The notes under the pieces: generated by a model
Told to the model about the DNA's origin: nothing
Seen by the model: the letters and a program-made list of their open reading frames with translations, nothing else
Database searches by the model: none
Source: Chalara sp. BL73
Lineage: Eukaryota > Ascomycota > Leotiomycetes > Helotiales
Length of the DNA: 64,000 bases
Reading direction: 5' to 3'
Assembly: GCA_918026815.1 (NCBI GenBank)
Contig: CAKJVC010000068.1
Coordinates: forward strand, 930,001 to 994,000
In this document: piece after piece, positions 22,706 through 35,491 of the stretch
Layout of the letters: each line of letters opens with the position of its first letter
Position numbering within the stretch: the stretch's first letter is position 1
Translations under genes and position numbers: made by a program

Positions 22706-25700
22706 ATGGATTTAGGAGATGGTCGCAGAGAAGTCGTGGATCCTGAAGTGCGGGCGTATGTTTTGAGTCTGGTGTCTGCGGTAAGATGTCACTTAACATT
22801 GACTAGTTTACAACTGACGCGTTTGTAGCTTGGAGGAAGTGGTGCAGACGAAGATGGTCGATATGTGCTTGGGGACGATGCACTTGCATGTCTCCGAGAT
22901 CTGAAGAAATGGTTGAAGCTCTACGATGAAAAGGCGAATCGACTAGACGTGGCACGATGTCTCGCAGAGTCGAATCTTGTTGGAGGGGATCTCCTTCAAA
23001 TATTAGCAACTTGGCCTGAAAATGCAACGGAGGATAGAATCAAGCTCAAGATTGCTTTGGCATGTCTAGAATTACTGGTCCCGCTGACATGGCCTTTGGA
23101 GAAGGCCGAGATGACCGTCAACCACCACCGACATATTCCATATCTACAGCTGGCTCAGCTAGGGTATAAAAGGTCAATCATCAATTTTGATGGGGCGCGG
23201 ATATTACACACTGCAGTCAGATGTGCTTTGCCATCTATGTCAGAGCCAATGAAGGACAGAAGCACACGAGATGATGGCATTATTAAATTGCTTCTTTACT
23301 TCCTACGCAACATCGCCATGATTGCTCCTCCTCCGAATGTACAGTATGAAGGCGATGAAGCGGAAGTGTCCAGGTCTGCGACTATCGGTGCTTTTGATTA
23401 TCAAGATATCTTCCAGTTATTGCTTACCGTTTGTTCGACAATTGGCGAAGAGTTCAACACACAAGACGTCATAGTGATGGATATTCTCTTCCACATGATC
23501 AAGGGGGTGGATATTGAAAAGCTATTCATGGATGAAGAAAAGGCCAGCAACAGCAAGGTAGATGACCTAGTGAGATTGCGAAAGAAAGAGGCAGCAATGT
23601 TACGAGAATACCAAAAAGATGCGCCTTCAAGACACGGCAGATTTGGAACAATGGTCTGGCTGCAACGAGAGAACCACAAAAATACTGTCATCTCTGGGCA
23701 ATCGGCTTTGACGAGCAGCAGCAGAGGCCTTGCCAAAATGGACGAGAGTAAGAAGTTTAAGCCTCCTCGCCGAGCTTTAAAAGGTGACAATGGACCAATG
23801 GATTTCGATACACCAGTACCACTCGGCTTTCAGGCGAACAAACAGCTCCGTGAATTTGTTGAAGACTTCTTGGACTCTGGGTTTAATCCATTATTCAATC
23901 ACATTCGAAAAGCCATTGACCGAGAAGCTGAACGTGTAATGGAGTACCATCCTCGACAGTTTTTCTACCTTATCTCATGGTTTTTGGAGGCGGAGAGAGT
24001 TCGAAGGAGGATTAAAAAGACAGCCCAAGGAAAGAAACCTGTGGAGCCGGGAGACTTGGATAGTTTTGCGCTGGTTGCAAGTGTTCTCAATCAAGAGATG
24101 TTCGTAACTTTGAACCGGGCTATGGAGTCGTCATATGAGAACAAATCGTGGGCAGATCTAAGTGCTGCGATGAAATGCTTTACTCAGATTCTCCTCACAG
24201 TCCAGGAAATGTCGGAATCTCCGCTGGAGGAAGACCAAGATATCGCAGAAAATATTCTTAACAGAATATTCTATGAAGAGACCACTCATGACAGAGTTGC
24301 GAACATTACGCGAACCTACAAGGACCAGGGATTTGGGTATCTGGACTCATGCACGGAACTCACCCATAATTACATGCGCATCTTGGAACAGTACTCAAAA
24401 CAAAATGTGGACATGCAGGTCAGGTCCCGAAGGAGAGTACGAAGAAAAAAGAAGGCCGCCAAAGCTGCAGTCGACGATAATGATAACGATGATATTGATG
24501 AGTCAGAAAATGAAGACGAGTCGAGAGCGGAGAAGACTTCACATGAACGGAAATTCGACTTCAAACGATTCGCAGCTCGGTTTTTGAGCCAAGGCTGCAT
24601 CGATACTTTCGTCACCTTTACCAGCTACTACAACGATTTGAAAGCTTCGCAGTTAAAAAGATCTCACAGGTTCTTCTATCGAGTTGCTTTCAAACAAGAG
24701 ATGAGTGTAATGCTTTTCAGAGTCGATATTATTGCGCTTTTCTACAAGATGATCAAAGGCCCCGAAAGCCTCGATTCCCATGCTAGCTACTATAAAGAAT
24801 GGGACGAACTAGTGAGACAGCTGATCAAGAGATGTACGAGGAAAATACAAGAGCGCCCAGAACTTGTAGTGGAGATGCTATTCTCTAAGGTTAACAGTAC
24901 AGCGCACTTCCTCGAGTATGGATATGAGAAGCAGACGGTATCCACGAAGCCAAGAGGCGCAGCAGAGCTTGAGGTCAAACCCGGGAAGGAGTGGGAAGAG
25001 CAGATTGCCATCGTCGTTGGCGCACTACTGGACAGGAATGAAGGCGATCTTCTTCAGTGGATAAAGTCACAGCTGGCTTCTGCTGAAAGTGAGCGAAGAA
25101 GTTGGGAAGGAGCGAATCAAGCATTGGAATCGATAGGAAATGAGCCACTTGCAGAAGGAGAGGAGTCGCCAGTCGTTGAGGTAGAACAACTACAGCCTCC
25201 TTCTATATGTATGTTGAACCTGTTCCATTCCCTAGCATTTCTAATAAGTTTTCAGTGGTTAAACCTGGCGCGGATCGTGTGAAAACAGCTCTGTTTAAAA
25301 ATGGTCACCTGCGTTTGCTGATGACGCTTGTTGGTTACCAACGCCATGGGGTTGACGACGATCCAGAAGCTTCATGGACCATCCCATCCTCGTTAGCGGC
25401 CGATCAGCTAAAGCAATCATTAGATCTGATCAACAAATCTGAATTCAGCCCCCCAGTTTTTGACGATGGACAAGAAGCTGGAGACTTTATCAGAAGGAAA
25501 TCTGCCGCCAAATATTCTAGGATGAAGGAAGTTTTTGACGATGAAGAAGATAACGGAATAGATGATGATGAAGAGTTTATGTTCCCAGCGGGGGGGCCAA
25601 CGCCAATGAACAAATCCGATGCGCTAAAGGCTCTGAAGAAGACACGACGAAGACGTAGAAAAGAGGGCAGTGAGGAGGGCGAGGACAATATTCTTACTGA

Positions 25701-26343
25701 CGAACAACTCAAAGCACGGCAAGATGCGCGACAGGAGCGAGAACGTGAGAAGAACCGCAAAATCAAAAGTGATCTCTATGTGCATGACAGTGACGAGGAG
25801 GAGGACGAAGAACGAGACCGCATCTTCTTCGAGGCGGAGGAGAAGCTTAGACAGCGGTCTAAGGTCGAAATAATGAAGGAATTGCTAGGGGCAGCTTCGG
25901 AAAAGAAACAAAAAGAGAGAACTTCTGGCCTAAAGAAAAGCAAAAAACGGCAATCGAGCGCCATAGCTATCGACAGTAATGATGATGTTCAACCGAGTAG
26001 CCGAAAGAGACAATCTAGTGCCATCTCGGTCGATAGTGAAGATGAGCACACTAGTGACAGCGATACCTCGCCGCATACCGGGAACAACCCATTAATTGAT
26101 TCAGATGCTGAAGCTACCGACACGCCAATGTCGAGTCCACATCTCAAGATCTCACAAGCAAAGCGGCGCAAGGTCTCAGGCGATGAGAGATCGAGCTCAC
26201 CAACGACATCAGTGGTTGAGAAGAGTACTTTGTTAATGCACGAGTCGGAGGATGATGATGATGATGACGCTGTCCCTGTAGTCAGACCAGCTAGACAAAG
26301 AGTTCGCGCTGGATTTATTATGGACAGCAGTGACGAAGACTAA
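22706..26343 (+). CDS. tof1: Replication fork protection protein Tof1/Swi1 (Timeless family)
   Basis: Exons 22706-22780, 22829-25208 and 25256-26343 (introns of 48 and 47 bp), 1180 aa, the usual size for fungal Tof1. With Csm3/Swi3 and Mrc1 the protein travels with the replisome, stabilises stalled forks and mediates the S-phase checkpoint. The N-terminal TIMELESS domain (about residues 25-330) is recognisable from [15 protein letters not shown] and [20 protein letters not shown]. The middle region has [21 protein letters not shown] and [20 protein letters not shown]. The C-terminal third is acidic and basic low complexity ending in MDSSDED. The first exon is only 25 codons and is joined exactly at a phase-0 intron, which happens to contain ACGCGT (22817-22822), the MCB motif of replication genes; it may be coincidental. 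Confidence 0.96.
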
Positions 26344-26926
26344 CTACGCATTTGGTACGGTGTTTTGGGCAAAGGATATCATAGGCATAGGGTAATGACC
26401 AAACGTGTTTATAGGTAGGATATAACACTGTGATAGGCCGATGTAATTGTTATAATCGATACTATTTCAAACTATCCAATGAAGAAAACCCGATGGTCTT
26501 GCTACGGTCTTCAATTTTGCATCATCAAATTTGGTGGAAATCGATGTCTGAAATTGCTTCCGAACATGGGTACTAGATCAAGCATTCCTTGGTTTTAGAC
26601 AATCCTAAAGCCTATTATTACTTTCTTTTGGTCACTTAAATACCTCTTACTTATTTAAAGCTACCCGCTTTAATCACTGTTAAACGGGATGTAACACTAG
26701 CTCAGAGCTCGTTGCAATATCTCACAAAGAGCCGAATAGGGGGACGCTAACCTAAGCGTGCGGCACTAAGCGAGACACTCTTGACCGCAAGCGTCCAGAA
26801 ACGTGATTCAATCTTTCATTCTTTGATTACCAGCCTCCTAGTGAACACAAAAACAGGCATAAGAACAACCGAACACCATGATCGCTTTATAGCGCTTTTT
26901 ACATCTTCACTTAGAAGATTGAAATC
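26344..26926. other. Intergenic, Tof1 to NTM1-like gene
   Basis: This should contain the Tof1 3' UTR and the methyltransferase promoter. A short open frame at 26781-26993 overlaps the start of the next gene in another frame and is not supported. Confidence 0.5.
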
Positions 26927-27781
26927 ATGGCGGACTCAAAAATCAACCACCAACATGCAAGAGAGTACTGGGAGAGCATCGATGCGGATGTAAATGGGAT
27001 GCTGGGCGGCTTCCCGTATATCTCGAAAGTGGATCTTCAGGGATCGAAGAACTTCCTTGCCAAGCTAGGTGTTGGTGGGAAGGGAAAAGAGAAGGCGGAG
27101 AGAGCCGTGGATTGCGGTGCTGGGTGAGTGTGTGCGATATTATTGAACATGGTATCATGTGGTGTTTATATCGCCAAACTTTTATTGCGAGATATTCAAG
27201 GCGACAACTCCTCTTTTGCGGGCTTGAGAATTTTTTAGCTTGGGCGCTGATAGCACTCTAGCATTGGTCGTACAACAGAAGGTCTCCTACTTAGCATCGC
27301 CACAACAGTCGATATCGTCGAGCCCATCGCAAAATTCTCTTCTGCCCTCAGGTCCAAACCTGGGATTGGCTATATCTACACCATGGGCCTTGAATCCTGG
27401 GACCCCTCCACTCCCTATGACCTTATCTGGAATCAATGGTGTCTAGGTCACCTGACCGACGTGCAGCTGCGAAACTATTTACAAAAGTGTGCAAAGGCGC
27501 TGAAAACAGGAGGATGGATTATTGTCAAGGAGAACATGAGCACGAACGGGTTGGATGTATTTGATGAGCTGGATAGCAGTGTTACTAGGTATGTCCTTTG
27601 TCATTACGTAGGAGGGAAAAAGCAAGTGAGACTGGAAGCTGATTGTAATAGGACTGATGGAAAGTTTCGTGATATTTTTGAGAGTGCGGGATTGGTGTTG
27701 AAGAAGACTGAGATTCAGAAAGGGCTACCGCCTGAATTGTACCCTGTAAGGATATATGCGTTGCAGCCAGAGACGCCTTGA
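26927..27781 (+). CDS. Protein N-terminal methyltransferase, NTM1/Tae1 type
   Basis: Exons 26927-27123, 27262-27588 and 27652-27781, 217 aa. NTM1 enzymes methylate the alpha-amino group of proteins starting X-Pro-Lys after Met removal, notably ribosomal proteins. The translation shows EYWESIDADVNGMLGG, the SAM-binding motif DCGAGIGRTTEGLLL (rebuilt across intron 1), YDLIWNQWCLGHLTD, VKENM, and the conserved DSSVTRTDGKF across intron 2. The length matches the family (about 220-240 aa). Intron 1 (138 bp) is long for this window. Intron 2 (63 bp) is a multiple of three and has no stop, so retaining it would insert 21 residues between SSVT and RTDGKF without breaking the frame. Confidence 0.9.
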
Positions 27782-27969
27782 GAGTACATCATCGCATGTC
27801 ATGGCGTTACATCGTTATTAGCAATTGAAAGTCATTAAAGGATCGCCAAAATGGAGAAGATAAATCTCTTTAAACTGTTTGGATATTTACATGTCAAAGA
27901 CGGAGGAGAAAACCTTAAACGGGTTTGCTTGTATGATCAACGCATCACTTCCTGGCGTCAAAGACCCAG

Positions 27970-28935
27970 TTAGAACTTATCAGAATCTACCCAAGTGTAA
28001 CTGTCAACCGTGTATATCTTTCCACCCAACCTCTTCATCACACCTTCACTCTCCCTATTCCCATCATAAACATGGGAATGTACCCACCCACTATCGCCAC
28101 TAAAACCAATGCCTTTGAATCCGCCATCATGCAATTTTCTTAGTAACTCCACCGCCACATACGTCGCAAACCCCTTTCCCCTCTCCTCAGGCAAGACATA
28201 GAGCGTAGCAAATGAACCATCGACACCAATATAACCCCACGCTACCAACTTCCCCCGGGCATCCAGCAGTCCTATGCTTGGCTGTGTCATCAAGGTTGAT
28301 GGTTGCCGAGGGATAGATGATGTGGAGACTACGATGTCTAGTTGGTCTTCTGGCACAATACCGACGTTGTAACCAGTTGGTAGTGCCCGAAGCTCTTTAG
28401 CCTTCTGCGCTACAGCTTCTGTGGAGATAATCCAGAGGTTCCAGCTTGTCGTTCTTGGGATAGCGTCTTTCCCCTTTGCGAGTTTGAGGATAGCCTGCGT
28501 GATATAGTTATGTAAACATGAAAACCTCAAAATTGGAGAGAACGGCCAGCCAGGCGCCTCGGGGATGACGCTTCCTTTGAGAAACAGGATGGCGGAGAGC
28601 ATGTGTTGGCTTAGGATCTCTTGTTGGGCTGTTGTGAGAGCTGGAGGCGAAGGATAGGTGATTAGGGGGTTGAAGAGCCATATTTGGGATTCTGCGTGAC
28701 GGGACCTGTCAGCAAAGAGAATGGTGTAGACTTCCGGAACTTTCGGGTGAGCTGGCGGCGTCGCCGGAGGGAATGTTGCTGCGAAAAGACAGCGTCTTGA
28801 TGGCTTGTTCTGGGGTGCTTGAAGACGGTTATAGAGAGGATTGCTATAGGGCAGATACGGTCGAAGAATGGGAAGGAAATTCGAGAGAGCTTGGGATTGA
28901 GGGTGTATATAGAACACTGGAAGTGTAGAAGACAT
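27970..28935 (-). CDS. GNAT-family N-acetyltransferase (FR47-like)
   Basis: A single exon of 321 codons if the start is the ATG at 28935; the frame is open to another ATG at 29043, which would add 36 residues. I chose 28935 because MSSTLPVFYIHPQSQAL begins the fold-like sequence. The C-terminal third contains a GNAT core: DARGKLVAWGYIGVDGSFATLYV, then the acetyl-CoA pyrophosphate-binding segment LPEERGKGFATYVAVELL (R/QxxGxG/A pattern), and GFSGDSGWVHSHVYDGN. The substrate is unknown. The N-terminal half has no domain I recognise. A tail-to-tail arrangement with the methyltransferase leaves under 200 bp between stop codons. Confidence 0.82.
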   Translation of the reverse strand: MSSTLPVFYIHPQSQALSNFLPILRPYLPYSNPLYNRLQAPQNKPSRRCLFAATFPPATPPAHPKVPEVYTILFADRSRHAESQIWLFNPLITYPSPPALTTAQQEILSQHMLSAILFLKGSVIPEAPGWPFSPILRFSCLHNYITQAILKLAKGKDAIPRTTSWNLWIISTEAVAQKAKELRALPTGYNVGIVPEDQLDIVVSTSSIPRQPSTLMTQPSIGLLDARGKLVAWGYIGVDGSFATLYVLPEERGKGFATYVAVELLRKLHDGGFKGIGFSGDSGWVHSHVYDGNRESEGVMKRLGGKIYTVDSYTWVDSDKF

Positions 28936-29624
28936 GATTTGATGACCTCTGCGGAAGTCTAAATGCGTTTCAAACAGATGGGCCATCGATGATCCGTTTT
29001 CAATGGAAAACTTAAGCTGGGGACAATTGGTTTTAAGCATCAAGATGGCAGTCTGATCAGTAAAGCATGCTATGAGTCATTGAAAGTAACATCAACAACA
29101 CCTACTATCGAAAGAACGAGCTAAGATATGTATAATTAATCGTGTCTAATTGCTTCTGAGTCATTTTGAGAAAACGGAGGTCGGATACAGGGTGAGCGAT
29201 ACTTGTGCTGAGATGCGTTATGAAAGTGGGTGTCTGGTGCTGGCCAATGGTGTTGAGGGTAGGATCCACATTTTCTTCAATCAATGCAAAAGCATAAACA
29301 TAACTCTAGCATCATCAGCAGGATACAACTTGAAGTAGCACTTTGGCAGCAAGCATTTAGCCCTCTCAATTTGTAACCACTTGAGTAACATTTAAGCAGA
29401 GCCGCTGAACGTATTTTACAGCCAAACCATAGGACCAGGCTCCTAAGCGGTTCTGTCGTCAATGAATGGCATGACTGCACGACTATCTAGAATATGCAAG
29501 TTATGTATAACCCAGAACAAGGTGGCTCAATTGTTGTATAGCCATAATTATATCATCGCCCATGTAGGCCTCGCTAAAGGTTAAAAAATGCTCAGATGAA
29601 TTTCAGTCCATAGTCACTTGAGCA
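28936..29624. other. Intergenic between GNAT gene and ORC2 3' end
   Basis: This holds the promoter of the GNAT gene and the ORC2 3' UTR (both on the minus strand). Short open frames on both strands look spurious. Confidence 0.5.
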
Positions 29625-31477
29625 TCAACAGACCAAGTCTTCGAGAATAGTCTCCAATTCTTCCTTTCGGAAGGGTATTGATAATATCTCAGTTCCCAGT
29701 GCATCATATCTGCTCTTAACCATTTGATGGTCCCCAAATCTGTGAGAAGTCAGTGCAGGTAATGTGGAGTCGGGAAGTGAACATACTCCTTGAGCAACGT
29801 CCTGAAGTTCATATCGTTACTGCAAATAAAGTCTTCTACGGCCTTTTGATACAGTACCCTGGCTTCAACCCCAGCCTCACTCTTGGTAGTGTTGGCAGCC
29901 AGGCGGTCGTCGTCATCGTCCTCATCGTCGGCAATGCCAAACGTATCCCTAGAATTGTAGTGGAGGCTAGCTAATTGCTCCTGTATTAATATTCTATACA
30001 ATTTCCGACCGTTCTCAGGTAAAGACTTGAGAACAAAGCTTACCCCGCCCTTTCCGCCAACTCTTCTTCCGCTTCGGCCGAAGAGGTCATTCACCTCATC
30101 TACAACATCTATCTCTGACGTATATGGCTGAAAGGTCGTACATTCATGAAATAGGAAGTTGTATGTGGAGCGAAGAGAGCTGTCCCAAAGGAGCGGAAAC
30201 AACGGATGGTCAGCCGAAGTTATCAAGCGGATTTGTGGTAGAGAAGATAGGCGTGAGAGTATGGTCTGTGTTGTAGGTCTGCGAAGAGCAGGTCCATCAA
30301 TAGAATGGAGAATAATAGTGACAGATTTTGATCTGTCTTCCTCAAGTAGTGCTATCAGATTCTCAAGCATTTCTCCTGGCTGCGAGCCTAATTTTGCAGA
30401 GAGAACGCCCTGCTCAGCAAGAGCGAAAGCTATAGTATTCAGAACATCTTTTATAGTGACATTATGAACATATCCATTCACAACCACAATTTTGTTAGTT
30501 GCATGATCCGTTTGTGCATCATAAACATGTTCGGCAAATTTCATCAGCAGCGATCTCTTTGAACCGAACCCATAGAGACAGATACCAAATCCTTGGCTGA
30601 GTTCGAAGCGCCATTGGTTGAAAGATTTTGCGAACTCTTCTTGTAGGAATTTCAAGTCATATGCATGTGGATTTTTGTATTCCCGAGTGAGTTTGAAATA
30701 CTCTTCATGATCAAGGAGCTTCATTGAGGACAGAGTATTGTGACCGGTTTTTGTGCGCCCACTACGATTTTGTGAAAAGTATAATTCGTGAGGAGGAAGA
30801 TCTTTCGGCGGTGACGGTGACCGTTTACGATTCTTCGATCCTTTTGGGCGCCCAATTTTCGACGGTGTTACCGGGCCAGCTTCAGAAATATTTCCGTCTG
30901 TCTGGGGCTCGCCCTGAATGACATCATGGTCGTCGTCCACGTAGATATTGTCTATAATGTCATTATCTATTTCATCGTCACTTATATCGCCCATTGCTAG
31001 TCTCTCAACCATGGCACTAGTAGTTTTTTTTCTGGCAGATCTATCAGCATGGCGTTCCAAGGCAGGTGTATCAATAATATCGGCGAATCCATGGTCCTTT
31101 TTTGGAGTTGCTGGGGTCGATGTCGTGGCAAGTTTTGTGCGTTTCCTACTGTAATGGGGCAATGAGCTCGCATCTGCCGCCTTTGAGCTCTTCAGCGTAG
31201 GCTTCCCCAAACTCTCTTCTCTAATCCTGAGCTTCTTCTGCATGCCAACAGAGCCTCCTGATGATGCTTCAGAGTCTAATATTTCTTCCTCTTCGTCCTC
31301 TTCCAGTGACCCATCCGTTTCGGACGTTGTACCAGAGTGGGTAGAAACTGTTCTGATTCCATTGCTATTACTGCGTGTTCTGCGCTTCTGCCGGGCACCT
31401 AGCCTCTCGATTTCATCACCATATCCCGCATCAAGTTCGATGCGTCCCGAATCTCTGGCTCCTGGGCGGGTTTTCAT
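29625..31477 (-). CDS. orc2: Origin recognition complex subunit 2
   Basis: Two exons on the minus strand, 31477-29787 and 29739-29625, with a 47-bp intron; 601 aa. ORC2 is a core subunit of the six-protein complex that marks replication origins and loads MCM with Cdc6 and Cdt1. The N-terminal half is charged and disordered (Ser/Asp/Glu stretches and an AT-hook-like GRPKGSKNRKRS). The conserved part starts at LPPHELYFSQNRSG and includes GFGICLYGFGSKRSLLMKF, an inactive AAA+-like Walker A region, then SVTIILHSIDGPALRRP. The end exon encodes EFGDHQMVKSRYD and the winged-helix end. A divergent 460-bp promoter is shared with Cut12. Confidence 0.96.
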
Positions 31478-31937
31478 TTGTTCGTCGTGTGTCGCAAAAT
31501 ATCAGTTCATTACCAGGTCCCAAAAAGAAACTAAACATATTTGTCAGATAAGTTTATCAAGGATGCCTTGTGCTGAAACACAAACCAGTGGTCATAAAAT
31601 TCCGCCCATTTCTCTGAACAACTCAAATCGATAAGGTAAACCTGGCTCATTGTTGCTCCCGGCAAAAGAATTATATGTCGCTCTGCAGTCGACGAATCAT
31701 GAGCCCTGGTAAAGAATGCCAAGGAAATTGCGGGCATGCCTTGTAGCAAGGGTTCGCGTAAACAAAAATTCCCGTCGCGACTGTCAGTAGGAGCAGAGCA
31801 GAGGACTACAGAAAGAACGAACGAACCTGCGAAGAGGGCTACGAATTACTTACTGAAAAGAGTCTTCACATTCACTGGATACCTGATGGCAGATACCACA
31901 CATGACCTTATGTTTATGAGACAACAACTTTGATACA
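31478..31937. promoter_or_regulatory. Shared divergent promoter, ORC2 / Cut12
   Basis: These 460 bp separate the start codons of two divergently transcribed cell-cycle genes. They contain GTAAACAA at 31758-31765, matching the forkhead consensus of fungal G2/M and M/G1 promoters, and a GTCGCGAC palindrome close by. The assignment of these sites is inference from motif identity. Confidence 0.5.
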
Positions 31938-34300
31938 ATGCTGAATTGGTGGCTGGGACGATCTGGTGAAGGGACTCATGGTAAGTAACTGGTTTACAAG
32001 CAAATACAGCAATTGATCATGGAAACTGATATGTTGCAGATGGCACAGAGGATGAAGAAGCCCCTGAAACCCCAGCTCCTGTTTTTGCCGTTCGTGCTCT
32101 GAAAAGTGCTGTCTGGGGAACTCCCGCACCACTAGAAGATTCCACTATCCTTGAGAGTCAGAAAACGAATGAGAAGGAAGAATTCAGTAAGGGGACCAAA
32201 GATAACACATCAGCGCCTCTAAGAGCTGCATCTCCGACGAAACCTGCCGGTATCTTGATGACCCCAGGAACCGGGGCCACACGACGCAAGAATGTTGCGT
32301 TTGGCACTGAAGTGGTCGACAATGAAGGAAAGAGTGCGGCGAGGAAAGCAGTCTTGAAACAAGAAGTGAATGGATGGCCGTCGTTGGAGCCATTGTCGAG
32401 GCCATCACGCAAAACACCCTTGACTCAGACCCTTGAGAATTCTAGACAGCGCAAGGAAACGAAACTGAAGCCAGTAAAAATTAAAAGCGACCCGGAAGTA
32501 CATAACTTACTGAATCTGGATTCAGACGGAGATAAAAGAGAAAAGCCATTAGGAAAGCAGGCTACCTCCAAAGTGAGCATTTCGCACAGAAGTGATCAGG
32601 ATACGTCACAGCAACATCTTCTTTGTGACGATGATGAGGGTGATGTGACCATGGATTTGAATGTGCCCCATTCTCAATCTGGGAAATACTGGAAGTCAGA
32701 ATATGAAAGATACCATGATGAGGCGACTATACAGATGCAGAAGCTCCTCACCTATAAACAACTTGCCAAATCTTATGCGAAGAAAAAAGATGCGGAGGCT
32801 ACAGAACTTGCAGAGAAGCTAAAAGACGAGCAACGACGAATCACCGAAATGGAGAATAAGATAGCGAGGTTGTCAGCCGAGATCACCGCTGATGGGCCAG
32901 ACCAAGACTCTCCAGAGCTGATCAAGGAACTTGCCAGACAGACAGCCTTGGCTGCACAGTACAGAGCTCAGGTCGAAGAGTTTGGTATAGCCATGGAAGA
33001 TAATAGAGAACTTGGAAGTCAAAAAGGTCAAAAAGGCCTGCCGGCAACCCCCCCTGATCAAGCCTTGCTCCATGCTCATCAAGAGCTCCGGAAAGCAAGA
33101 GCCCAGCTTAAGGATGCTGCACCTCTTCGAGAAGAAATGATGCATTTGCGACAAACCCTTGCAGCAGCCGAGCGAACCACGCTTAAACTACAGGAAGAGA
33201 ACACAAAGCTGACTCGCGATCTTCTTCATGCAGACCTGCGCCTTGTGAAGCAGGAGGAGAATTTAGAAAAATATCGCCTCATGTCGGAGGAACAACTTAG
33301 AAAGACGGATGAGGCTTTACAGAGGTCAAAAAAAGACAACGATCTACTCAGAGAACAAATGAAGGATCAGCGACGTGATTCAGAACAGCTGTTAAAGAAA
33401 CGGCATGAACAAGTGTCAGCTTTAAGGAAAGACCTGGTATCACTCAAAGGTGCCGACTTAAGCGTTAGAGAAGTTCGCACCACTATGGAAAAGAAGCTGG
33501 CGGAACACGATAGTGTTGTTGCAGATTACAAGAAACAGATAGCAGAACTCAAAGAACGCCAGCAATCCACTGCAGACCGTATCGATCAAAAAGCTACTGT
33601 TTTTACTCAAGCACCAGACATGAACCATCAATTTGGAACGCTCTCGAAATCTCGATCTTCACAGGATCTCTATGGCCACTCGCGTCAATTTCCACTCGCT
33701 AATCAGTCGATAGCCCAACCTTCTAAGGCGGCCCTCAATAGACGCTCAGCAACTCCTTCGGGATCACCAGTGTTGAAACATAGGTCCTCTCATTCTGCTT
33801 TATCAGAAATTACTAATAACACAAATGCCCATCTTGAGCGTCTGGCTTTCCAAAAGGCTGATCTTGTAAGAGTGACACCGTTGACCCGTCGAAGTGAAGA
33901 TCCCACGCTGGAGGAACCTAACATGGACCTTCCTTCACCAGAGCCTTCTATGTTCAGTCATTCAATACGCCCTAAACCTAAATATGAGAGGTTCCAAGAT
34001 AGCCCTAGGCCGTCTATGTTCAATATCACTTCAAGTCCACCAAAACCAGCAATGGTCCGCTCGAGGAGCTCCGATAAATTATTAAGTCAAAGATCTACTG
34101 GAGACTTTGACAGTAAATCTAAAGTTGATATGGCTTTAAGTCGTCGATCTCGCATGGATGGCTCAAGTATGCTAAGCTCCAAAGGAAGGTCGACCCTGCC
34201 TCCGGAGCGAGCTGCCGCCGCGAGGGCAAGATTAGCTCAAAAGAACGCAGAGAAGAAGAGAGTCCAACAATCGAAGCTGGGAAAGGAGAACATCAGATAG
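31938..34300 (+). CDS. cut12: Spindle pole body protein, Cut12 family
   Basis: Exons 31938-31980 and 32040-34300, 767 aa. The tiny first exon encodes MLNWWLGRSGEGTH; exon 2 continues with the family signature APETPAPVFAVRALKSAVWG and PAPLEDSTILES. In fission yeast Cut12 sits at the spindle pole body, promotes mitotic commitment and regulates Plo1. A second signature is GILMTPGTGATRRKNVAFG. From about residue 200 to 470 the sequence is a long coiled coil rich in Leu/Glu/Lys/Gln. The C-terminal third is Ser/Pro-rich with phosphorylation-prone sites and ends in a basic segment. The GTAAGT donor and CAG acceptor around the 59-bp first intron are canonical. Family assignment is firm; the mitotic role is transferred from yeast. 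Confidence 0.92.
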
Positions 34301-35491
34301 CAATGCTATGTGCAATTTGTCGCCGGGGTGTGGTGGAATTTTTATTGCTTGACGAAGCTAACCTTTTACACTTTTTGGTGCATGCTAGAGCATGGCGTAC
34401 CGGTGCATTATGATACCAGATTTAACAGATTTGCGGGCTTTGTGCGTTCATGGCAGCGATGGAGTTAAGGCTACTTTGTCATCCTAAGAGCTCAAGTCAA
34501 AGATAGATAGTTTTGAAACTTGCTCGTCATGCAAACATCTATTCTCTCTCTCCTCTGTCGTGCCTACTAGGCTGAGAACTTCGACACTCAGAATTTAATA
34601 TGTGTGCGTATTTACCCTTGGTTTCATATAGTAATCTTGTGGTCTTGTAGTGTAGATAGATATTGTTCATTTTGTACGGGATAAGCCATCAAGCTTGTAA
34701 TGGTACCATCTATGTTTAGCTATGATCAATCTTTCCCTGCTGTTCTCGCTAAGCTTCGATTCCTGAATGGAAATTCGCTGGATCATATTCGCCACTTAGC
34801 CGTAGCCAAAGGCAGGCGATTTGTAAGGAGACATTTTTTCCTCTTGGGGTTTGGCAAGCCTAGCCTGTTAATAAGCCTAATAAACCCCGTTTTTTTTTTT
34901 TTTTTTTAAAAATCTTTATTAGTCGACTACTAAAGGTAGGTCATCCTCTCTGGTTATCGTCTCGGGACTCCCGTCTTATCGCCGAGGCGACTTTTTAAAC
35001 CCCTGGTGTGCCGGCCTACGGAGGAGGGAGGATTCAATGGAAGTCGCCATTCCCGTGCCATGCCACCACATCAGGCACGTCTCACCTTCATTCATATTCT
35101 TACCTTTCCTTAATTCACCACCACAGTCACGAGGCGAGACGAGGCGACTACTACAAACAAGCCATAGGGGTAACCTGTAACTTCTAACACGACTCGTTTC
35201 TTCTTCTCCCTCCTCAACGTCACAAACTCCAAGGGAAGACCACTTACATAAGCCCGCCTGGACTCAATCTTTCTCCTCCAACTGCCTTCCCAACCCGTCT
35301 CACCCACAATCTCACTCGCAGGTTTAAATTTGGACTGTGCACTCCTGCAATAAGCTGTCTATCGTATTTTCCTGTTCTCTGTACTAGGCTCCGTTCTCAA
35401 ATCAGCAGTAAAACTTCAAGCCCAACCTTCTGGTCACAATCCGTCTCCCTCTTAGGCAGAAGTAGCTTCAGCAGAATCATTCAGAGCAATC
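34301..35491. other. Intergenic, Cut12 3' side and Cdc34 promoter
   Basis: No gene is supported. There is an 18-T homopolymer at 34890-34907. The last 400 bases are CT-rich, consistent with the leader of the E2 gene. Confidence 0.5.
34890..34907. repeat. Poly(T) tract, 18 nt
   Basis: An uninterrupted run of T between Cut12 and the E2 gene, possibly a nucleosome-depleting element or a retro-inserted poly(A) remnant on the minus strand. I see no retroelement next to it. Confidence 0.7.

Noticed and set aside
34890..34907. Poly(T) as evidence of a retrotransposon or processed pseudogene
   Set aside because: I found no flanking target-site duplication or coding remnant, so it is listed only as a homopolymer.
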